64,000 nt of DNA, from the NCBI GenBank assembly GCA_020073005.1, contig JAIQFX010000006.1, positions 33,664-97,663 on the forward strand, given 5' to 3'. How positions within the stretch are numbered: the stretch's first letter is position 1; each line of letters opens with the position of its first letter. The notes below the pieces were generated by a model. The model did no database searches. It worked only from the letters and a program-made list of their open reading frames with translations, and was not told the origin of the DNA. The position numbers were made by a program, and so were the translations under genes. This stretch comes from Terriglobia bacterium. GTDB lineage: Bacteria > Acidobacteriota > Vicinamibacteria > Vicinamibacterales > CAVVIG01. Shown here piece after piece: positions 58,759 through 64,000 of this stretch.

Positions 58759-60072
58759 TTCAAACGCGAGCTCGGCCTCTTCGACTCCATCGTCGTCGTC
58801 GCCGGCGGCATCGTCGGCGTCGGGATCTTCGCGAATCCGTCCAACGTCGCGCGCGTCGTCAGCGATCCGCTTCTCATCCTTCTGGTCTGGGCGATCGGCG
58901 GCGCCGTCGCGCTCATCGGCGCGTTCGTGTGGGCGGAGCTCGCGTCGCGCTTTCCGCACGTCGGCGGCCAGTACGTCTACCTCGAGCGCGCGTATCCGCC
59001 GGTCGTCGGCTTCCTCTACGGCGTGGCGCTGCTGTTCATCATCAACGGCGGATCGCTGGCGGCCGTGTCGATCCTGTTCGCCAGCTACGTCGATCGATCG
59101 TTCATCGCGCTTGGTCCCATCGGCATCCGCATCGCGGCGGCTGGCGCGCTCGTGACGCTGACGGCCGTCAACGCGATCGGCGTGCGCGCCGGCGCCAGGA
59201 CGAACAACCTGCTGATGGGCGCGAAAGTCCTCGGCATGCTCGCGCTGCTCGCGCTCGCGTTCACACGCGGGGCGGCGCCCGCGAGCCACTTCGATCCCGC
59301 GCCTGCCGTCGTCTTCGGCCGCGCGTCGCTCAGTGTTGTGTTTACAGCACTTGTCCCGATTCTGTTCGCCTACGGCGGATGGCAGAGCTGCGCGAACATC
59401 GCGGCCGAGATCAAGGATCCCGTCCGCAATCTCGCGCGCGCGACCGTCCTCGGCGTGATCCTCGTCGTCGCGCTCTATCTTTCGCTGAATCTGGCGTACC
59501 TGTGGGTGCTGACGCCGGCGCAGATCGCCGCGTCGCCCGCGCTCGCGGCGGACATGGCGCGCGCGGTGGCGGGCGAGGCCGGCGCGCGATTCGTCGCGCT
59601 GCTCATCGTCGTCTCGAGCCTCGGCTTCCTCTCGGTCGTGATTCTGACCGGCGCGCGGCTGTACTATGCGATGGCGGCCGACGGCCTGCTGTTCAAGCGC
59701 GTCGCGCAGCTCCATCCGCGATTTCACACGCCCGTGATCGCGCTGTGGTTCCAGGCCGCGGTGTCCATCGTGCTCCTGACGACGAATACGTACGATCAGC
59801 TGCTGTCGTACGTCGTGTTCGCGGACTGGCTGTTCTTCGGGCTGACGGCGGGCGCGCTCGTCATCGCGCGACGGCGAGATGCCGGTCCAACGCCTGGCGT
59901 TGCTATGGTTCCCGGTCACCCGTACACAACGTCGATTTTCATCGCGGTCGCCGCGGGCGTCGTCGCGAACAGTTTCGTTGCCAATCCGATCCAGTCGCTG
60001 ATCGGATCGGGGATTCTGGCGATGGCGACGATGGCGTTCTTCATCAGCAGGCCTGAAGGTGAAAGTTCCTGA
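58750..60072 (+). CDS. APC-family amino acid permease
   Basis: A 440-residue transporter with twelve predicted helices. Helix one FDSIVVVAGGIVGVGIFANP has the unwound G-x-G-I-F substrate motif of the APC superfamily; SRFPHVGGQYVYLERAYPPV, LVPILFAYGGWQSCANIAAE and KDPVRNLARATVLGVILVVA are further LAT/APC signatures. FVALLIVVSSLGFLSVVILT is helix eight. Likely imports or exchanges amino acids. The GTG start lies in the heptamer repeat and has only a weak ribosome site (GGCTGGTGG). Its end overlaps the aminotransferase gene by 14 bp. Confidence 0.92.
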   Translation: MTEFKRELGLFDSIVVVAGGIVGVGIFANPSNVARVVSDPLLILLVWAIGGAVALIGAFVWAELASRFPHVGGQYVYLERAYPPVVGFLYGVALLFIINGGSLAAVSILFASYVDRSFIALGPIGIRIAAAGALVTLTAVNAIGVRAGARTNNLLMGAKVLGMLALLALAFTRGAAPASHFDPAPAVVFGRASLSVVFTALVPILFAYGGWQSCANIAAEIKDPVRNLARATVLGVILVVALYLSLNLAYLWVLTPAQIAASPALAADMARAVAGEAGARFVALLIVVSSLGFLSVVILTGARLYYAMAADGLLFKRVAQLHPRFHTPVIALWFQAAVSIVLLTTNTYDQLLSYVVFADWLFFGLTAGALVIARRRDAGPTPGVAMVPGHPYTTSIFIAVAAGVVANSFVANPIQSLIGSGILAMATMAFFISRPEGESS

Positions 60073-61150
60073 TCTCGAATACATCCGCTGGGCGAAGGCG
60101 CTGCCGCACGCCGACATCAACCTGGCGCGCAGCGGAATCGATCGCTGTCCCGCTTCGCTGCTGCGACTCAAGGCGTCGGAACTCGTCACGACGCTGCCGG
60201 TCACCTATGGCTATGCGCCGCTGCGCGATGCGATCGCCGCGCGCTACGGCGTGACGCGCGCGCAGGTGTTCGAGTTGTCGGGCGGGACGAGCTACGCGAA
60301 CTGGATCGCGTGCGTCGCGGCGCTCGACGGCTGCGGCCGCGGCGCGGAGGTGATCGTCGAGCGGCCGACGTACGAGCCGCTCCTGCGCATCCCGCAGGCG
60401 CTCGGGCATCGCGTGCGCCGGCTCGACCGCCGGTTCGAGGACGGCTACGCGATCGATCTCGACCGGTTCGCGGCGCTCGTCACGTCGCGCACGAAGCTCG
60501 CGATCGTCACCAACCTGCACAATCCATCGGGCGCGCGCATCGGGATGCCTGCGCTGCGCGCGATGGCGTCGCTGCTGGCGCGCGTCGGCGGGCTCCTGCT
60601 CGTCGACGAGGTGTACCTCGAGTGCGTGTTCGGCAGCCGGCCCGAGTCGTGCGTCCACGCCGGGCCGAACGTCGTGACGACGAACAGCCTGACGAAGGCG
60701 TACGGCCTGGACGGTCTGCGCGCGGGATGGATGCTCGGCCCTGCCTCGCTTGTGGCCCGCGCCGGACATATCAACGATCTGATGACCAACAACAGCGTCG
60801 CGCCCGGCGAGCAGATGGCGCTGGCGGCGTTCCGGCGGCTGCGCGATCTCGATCGGCGCGCGCACGGCCTGCTCGATCCCAACCTGGCGCGCGTGCGCGC
60901 GTTCTTCGCGCGCGAGCCGCGGCTGACGGCCTTCATCCCCGACGGCGGCAACGTCGTGTTTCCGCGCCTGCCGCGCGACGTCGACGGCGATCGGCTGGCC
61001 CGGCATCTCCTCGCGCGCTACTCGACGCTCATCGTCCCCGGACGCTTCTTCGAATCGCCGCGTCACGTCCGTCTCAGCTTTGGCTGCAGCGCCTTGCGGC
61101 TGAAGCGCGGACTCGAGAACGTCACGCGCGCGCTCGACGATCTCACGTGA
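60059..61150 (+). CDS. PLP-dependent aminotransferase (class I/II)
   Basis: A 363-residue fold-type I enzyme starting at GTG 60059. HADINLARSGIDRCPASLLR and TYGYAPLRDAIAARYGVTRA are the N-terminal arm, ELSGGTSYANWIACVAALDG forms the PLP phosphate contact, VTNLHNPSGARIGMPALRAM (N-x-x-N-P-S-G), LLLVDEVYLECVF (Asp to pyridine N), TTNSLTKAYGLDGLRAGWML (Schiff-base Lys in S-L-T-K-A-Y) and FESPRHVRLSFGCSALRLKR (substrate Arg). Probable amino donor/acceptor unknown. It is translationally coupled to the APC permease, suggesting use of an imported amino acid. Confidence 0.92.
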   Translation: MKVPDLEYIRWAKALPHADINLARSGIDRCPASLLRLKASELVTTLPVTYGYAPLRDAIAARYGVTRAQVFELSGGTSYANWIACVAALDGCGRGAEVIVERPTYEPLLRIPQALGHRVRRLDRRFEDGYAIDLDRFAALVTSRTKLAIVTNLHNPSGARIGMPALRAMASLLARVGGLLLVDEVYLECVFGSRPESCVHAGPNVVTTNSLTKAYGLDGLRAGWMLGPASLVARAGHINDLMTNNSVAPGEQMALAAFRRLRDLDRRAHGLLDPNLARVRAFFAREPRLTAFIPDGGNVVFPRLPRDVDGDRLARHLLARYSTLIVPGRFFESPRHVRLSFGCSALRLKRGLENVTRALDDLT

Positions 61151-61153
61151 TGG

Positions 61154-61212
61154 GATTTGAGGATGTGCGCTGTCCACTTCCTCACATCCACAAATCCTCA
61201 CATCCTCAAATC
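61154..61212. repeat. 14-bp inverted repeat and 16-bp direct repeat before DUF4342 gene
   Basis: GATTTGAGGATGTG (61154-61167) is the exact complement of CACATCCTCAAATC (61199-61212), a hairpin with a 31-base loop, just after the aminotransferase stop. Within it CTCACATCCACAAATC and CTCACATCCTCAAATC are tandem 16-bp copies (15 of 16 identical). TATAGT at 61217-61222 follows, a possible -10 box for the next gene. Confidence 0.75.
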
Positions 61213-61241
61213 TCGTATAGTGAAGCTGTAAGGGGGCCATC

Positions 61242-61517
61242 ATGGCTGAGACAACCTTCACCGAATCCTTCAAGGTCGCCGGACATCAACTGCTCGACGC
61301 CGTCAAGAAGCTGCTGCACGAAGGCAATGTACGGCGCGTCATCATCAAGCACGACACCACGACGATTGCCGAGTTCCCGCTCACGGTCGGCGTCATCGGC
61401 GCCGCCCTGGCGCCGATGCTCGCGGCGATTGCCGCCATCGCCGCGGCGCTCCACGAATGCACGGTCGAGGTCGAGCGCGAGGGGACCGAGGACGAAAAGA
61501 GCCGCAAGACCGCCTAG
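61242..61517 (+). CDS. DUF4342 protein
   Basis: A 91-residue protein. FTESFKVAGHQLLDAVKKLL then HEGNVRRVIIKHDTTTIAEF, P-L-T-V-G-V-I-G and a hydrophobic helix (APMLAAIAAIAAALHECTVE) match DUF4342, found alone or after UBA-like domains in many bacteria. Probably membrane-associated through the helix. AAGGGGG precedes the ATG. Both flanks of this gene carry the same GATTTGAGG/GATGTGAG-type repeats. Confidence 0.88.
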   Translation: MAETTFTESFKVAGHQLLDAVKKLLHEGNVRRVIIKHDTTTIAEFPLTVGVIGAALAPMLAAIAAIAAALHECTVEVEREGTEDEKSRKTA

Positions 61518-61519
61518 AT

Positions 61520-61554
61520 GATTTGAGGGATGTGAGGATGTGAGGATGTGAAGG
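61520..61554. repeat. 8-bp tandem repeat (GATGTGAG)
   Basis: GATTTGAGG followed by three GATGTGAG-like units (61529-61552) directly after the DUF4342 stop, echoing the repeat at 61154. Confidence 0.7.
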
Positions 61555-61620
61555 GTTGCAGAAGCCGCGCGGATGCTTCGCTCAGATCCCGCGGCCCCGG
61601 TACGCGGCCGTTCGGACCGC

Positions 61621-61626
61621 TATAAT
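61621..61626 (+). promoter_or_regulatory. -10 box (TATAAT) of kinase gene
   Basis: A perfect TATAAT lies 18 bp before the kinase ATG at 61644, implying a leader of only about 11 bases; no ribosome-binding sequence precedes that ATG. No clear -35 hexamer is seen. Confidence 0.45.
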
Positions 61627-61643
61627 TCACCCACCTGTCCAAC

Positions 61644-63764
61644 ATGGCGGTTGTTCCAGGCGCCCGCCTCGGCCCGTACGAGATAGTCGCGTTACTCGGG
61701 CGCGGCGGCATGGGATCTGTCTTTCTCGCGCACGATACAGTTCTCCATCGCCAGGTCGCCCTGAAGGTGATGGCCGGGTCCACCGACGACGACACAGCGC
61801 GCACCCAACTCCTGCGTGAGGCACGCAACGCTGCCGCGTTGAATCATTCCAACATCTGCACCGTCCACGAGGTCGGAGCCGCGAGCGGCGTGGCATTCAT
61901 CGCGTTCGAGGACACGCTCCGGTACGGTCTGCAGGCGGCCGACGCGCTCGCCTACGCGCACGACCACGGAGTCGTCCATCGCGACTTCAAGGCGGGCAAC
62001 GTGATCGTCACCGGGGACGGCCGGTTGAAGATCGTCGATTTCGGGCTGGCTCGTCGGGGTGACCTGATGATGACCGGCGCGACAACGGTGGCGTCGCTGG
62101 TGCCGGCGGGCGCTGCCGCGGGCACGCCTTACGCCATGGCGCCCGAGCAGGTGCGCGGCGAAGCCGCCGATGCACGCACCGACGTCTGGGCGTTCGGCGT
62201 GCTGCTGTACGAGATGGTGGTCGGGACGAAGCCGTTCGATTCTGAGACGATACCCGAGCTCTTTTCCTCGATTCTGCGGGACGCGCCCCCGGCGCTCCCG
62301 ATTGCGGTGCCTGCGCCGATGCGAGCGGTCATCGAGCGGTGTCTGGAAAAGGATCGCCACCGTCGCTGGCAGCACGCGAGCGAGGTACGCGCGGCGCTCG
62401 GTGCGATTCAGGCTGGCGCGGCGGGGCCGTGGAGCGCCTGGCCTTCTCTTATGAAGCGCCGGCGATGGCTGGTCGCGGCCGCCGCGCTCGTCGGCATCGC
62501 CGCGATGGTCATGGGATTCGACGCCGGCGGCGTCCGCGAGCGGCTCGCCGGGCGTCAGCACCCGGCTCCGCCGATCAGACTGGCCGTGCTCCCCTTCGAG
62601 AATCTCACCGGCGATCCGGAACAGGAGTACTTCAGCGACGGGTTGACCGAGGAGATGATCACGCAGCTCGGTCGTCTGCAGCCGCAGCGCCTCAGCGTGA
62701 TCGCCCGCACCTCCTCCATGCAGTACAAGCACCGCTCGATTCCCATCGCTCAGATCGGGCGCGATCTCGGCGTCGACTATGTGCTGGAGGGGAGCGCGCG
62801 GCGCGAGGGCAGCCGCGTCCGCATCAGCGCCACACTCGTCCAGGTTCGCGATCAGACCCAACTGTGGTCCGACAGCTTCGAGCGCGAACTCGCCGGCATC
62901 CTGTCCCTGCAGAGCGACGTCGCGCGCGGCGTCGCCGGCTCGCTGGCGCTCACGCTGCTTCCAGCCGAACAGGCACGTCTCGCCGGCGCTCGGCCGGTCA
63001 ATCCAGAAGCCTACGAGGACTACCTCAAAGGACAAGTCTATCTATGGAAGCTGACGCCGCCAGCGCTCGACACGGCGCAGAATTACTTCCAGCTGGCTTT
63101 GGAAAAGGATCCCAATTACGCGCTCGCGCAGTTAGGGATCGCATCGGTCTGGGCCTCCCGCGCGAACATCCTCGATCTGCCACCCGACGAGGGATGGCCG
63201 AAGGTGAAGTCCGCCGCTCTCGACACTCTGAAGACGGACGATACGGTGGGAGAAGCGCACAGTGAATTAGGTGTGGTTCTCGCCTGGTACGAATGGGACT
63301 GGCCCGGGGCGGAGCGGGAGTTCCGGCGCGGGGTCGAGCTCAACTCGAACCTTGCGGAACTGCACCGGAGCTACGGCTTGCTGCTCGCGTCGACTGGACG
63401 CCGGGAACAGGCGCTCGTGGAGATTCGGCGGGCTATGGAGTTGGATCCGCACAGTCCTCTGTGGCGACTGAATCATGGCGTGGTGTTATTCGCTCTGGGC
63501 CGCGAGGATGAGGCTATGGCCGTCTGGCAGAAGCTGCTCAAGACCGACCCGGACTTCACGCTGACGCATGGCTTTCTCTGGGACGCGTACCACAAGAAGG
63601 GCAGGTACGAAGACGCGATGGCCGAAGCGGCAGGTACGAAGACGCGATGGCCGAAGCCAGGATGTTTCACGCCGGTCGCAGCGACGACGAGGCCGCAGCG
63701 TCCCTGGCGCGCGGCTACGCCGAGGGAGGTTATCGGCGCGCGATGCACGTCACGGCCGAAATGA
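61644..63764 (+). CDS. Ser/Thr protein kinase with TPR sensor, frameshifted near its 3' end
   Basis: 706 residues as read. Kinase domain at 1-245: LGPYEIVALLGRGGMGSVFL, catalytic Lys in QVALKVMAG, VVHRDFKAGNVIVTGDGRLK and VDFGLARRG. Between V-A-F-I-A-F-E and D-T-L-R-Y-G-L-Q about 15-20 residues of the hinge and helix D seem missing. A membrane helix follows (RWLVAAAALVGIAAMVMGFD), then a TolB/adenylate-cyclase-associated domain (RLAVLPFENLTGDPEQEYFS, DGLTEEMITQLGRLQ, LGVDYVLEGSARREGSRVRI) and TPR repeats (VELNSNLAELHRSYGLLLAS). At 63629 a second copy of a 29-bp sequence shifts the frame, replacing the last ~112 residues by 45 unrelated ones. Removing one copy joins it to 63985. Confidence 0.88.
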   Translation: MAVVPGARLGPYEIVALLGRGGMGSVFLAHDTVLHRQVALKVMAGSTDDDTARTQLLREARNAAALNHSNICTVHEVGAASGVAFIAFEDTLRYGLQAADALAYAHDHGVVHRDFKAGNVIVTGDGRLKIVDFGLARRGDLMMTGATTVASLVPAGAAAGTPYAMAPEQVRGEAADARTDVWAFGVLLYEMVVGTKPFDSETIPELFSSILRDAPPALPIAVPAPMRAVIERCLEKDRHRRWQHASEVRAALGAIQAGAAGPWSAWPSLMKRRRWLVAAAALVGIAAMVMGFDAGGVRERLAGRQHPAPPIRLAVLPFENLTGDPEQEYFSDGLTEEMITQLGRLQPQRLSVIARTSSMQYKHRSIPIAQIGRDLGVDYVLEGSARREGSRVRISATLVQVRDQTQLWSDSFERELAGILSLQSDVARGVAGSLALTLLPAEQARLAGARPVNPEAYEDYLKGQVYLWKLTPPALDTAQNYFQLALEKDPNYALAQLGIASVWASRANILDLPPDEGWPKVKSAALDTLKTDDTVGEAHSELGVVLAWYEWDWPGAEREFRRGVELNSNLAELHRSYGLLLASTGRREQALVEIRRAMELDPHSPLWRLNHGVVLFALGREDEAMAVWQKLLKTDPDFTLTHGFLWDAYHKKGRYEDAMAEAAGTKTRWPKPGCFTPVAATTRPQRPWRAATPREVIGARCTSRPK
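63600..63657 (+). repeat. Exact 29-bp tandem duplication
   Basis: 63600-63628 and 63629-63657 are identical (begin GGCAGGTACGAAG, end GGCCGAAGC). Because 29 is not a multiple of three it shifts the reading frame of the kinase-TPR gene. Confidence 0.95.
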
Positions 63765-63985
63765 TGGCGGCGCGCTTCACGCGACGCTACGTTCACCCGA
63801 CGGCGATTGCGCGGCTGTACACCTATGCCGGGGAGAAGGATCGGGCTCTCGAATGGTTGGAGAAGGCCTACGAAGGGCGTGACAGCCAACTCATGTACTT
63901 GCCCTGGCACATGGAGTGGGACAGCCTCCGGGCCGATCCCCGCCTGCAGGCGCTGCTGCGGCGAATGAAGTTTCCGGCGAGCTGA
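63647..63985 (+). pseudogene. Displaced C-terminal TPR part of the kinase gene
   Basis: The frame that continues the kinase protein if one 29-bp copy is removed: MAEARMFHAGRSDDEAAASL, then ARGYAEGGYRRAMHVTAEMM, HPTAIARLYTYAGEKDRALE, WLEKAYEGRDSQLMYLPWHM and the family's usual end DPRLQALLRRMKFPA. It ends at 63985 like intact members of this kinase family. Unlikely to be made as a separate protein, although an ATG lies at 63647. Confidence 0.85.
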
Positions 63986-64000
63986 GCGCTAGAATCCTGC

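Noticed and set aside
58708..60204. 498-codon minus-strand frame over the permease
   Set aside because: Shadow of the APC permease; hydrophilic, charged repeats only.

Overview
The window is GC-rich DNA from a Gram-negative bacterium. The gene content (secreted metalloproteases and TolB-like propellers, a Ser/Thr kinase with TPR repeats, sigma54 regulators, DinB-family enzymes, a DUF5818 protein, Tat-exported oxidases) points by inference to Acidobacteriota, most likely a Vicinamibacteria-type lineage. No rRNA or taxonomic marker is present to prove it.

Layout. 1-2.5 kb: partial HdeD-type membrane protein, an NHL-propeller protein and two small secreted proteins. 2.6-10.5 kb: an ABC-transporter pseudogene, then a tight minus-strand set of radical SAM protein, HgdB/DUF2229-like protein and giant BadF/BcrA-type activase. 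10.8-12.7 kb: EthD-like pseudogene and nitronate monooxygenase. 12.9-21.8 kb: a signalling block with two histidine kinases, response regulators, an HD-GYP protein, a 68-residue DHp-like protein and an NtrC-type sigma54 activator, followed by a probable sigma54 promoter with two upstream operator repeats. 21.8-22.8 kb: gene-poor stretch with an orphan HTH gene and tRNA-Arg. 22.9-27.3 kb: phosphoribosyltransferase, CapA-like, COG2187-like, PRPP-synthetase-like and universal stress proteins. 27.3-33.5 kb: DoxX, RluA-type pseudouridine synthase, amidohydrolase, Tat-exported FMN oxidase carrying a CxxCH motif, nuclease-fold and CoA-binding proteins. 33.5-36.3 kb: decayed small genes, a probable selenoprotein of the AhpD/CMD family whose catalytic Cys codon is TGA, a thioesterase and a zinc-free MDR-type oxidoreductase. 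36.3-44.5 kb: an efflux operon made of two fusion proteins (STAS plus periplasmic adaptor; RND pump plus TolC), preceded by a sigma54 promoter and next to a GAF-containing sigma54 activator. 44.6-57 kb: secreted, DinB, regulator, metalloprotease and sigma/anti-sigma genes. 57-64 kb: M28 peptidase, APC permease, aminotransferase, DUF4342 protein and a kinase-TPR gene broken by a 29-bp tandem duplication.

Two themes cut across the window. First, gene decay by deletion or point change is frequent (ABC transporter, EthD, Bor-like, MBL-fold, glycine-zipper-like, kinase). Second, several spacers hold short tandem repeats with an exact 7-bp period, some reaching into start or stop codons. The strongest candidates for something not captured by ordinary annotation are the UGA-containing AhpD-like gene, the double-fusion efflux operon with its sigma54 control, and the radical SAM/activase cluster.
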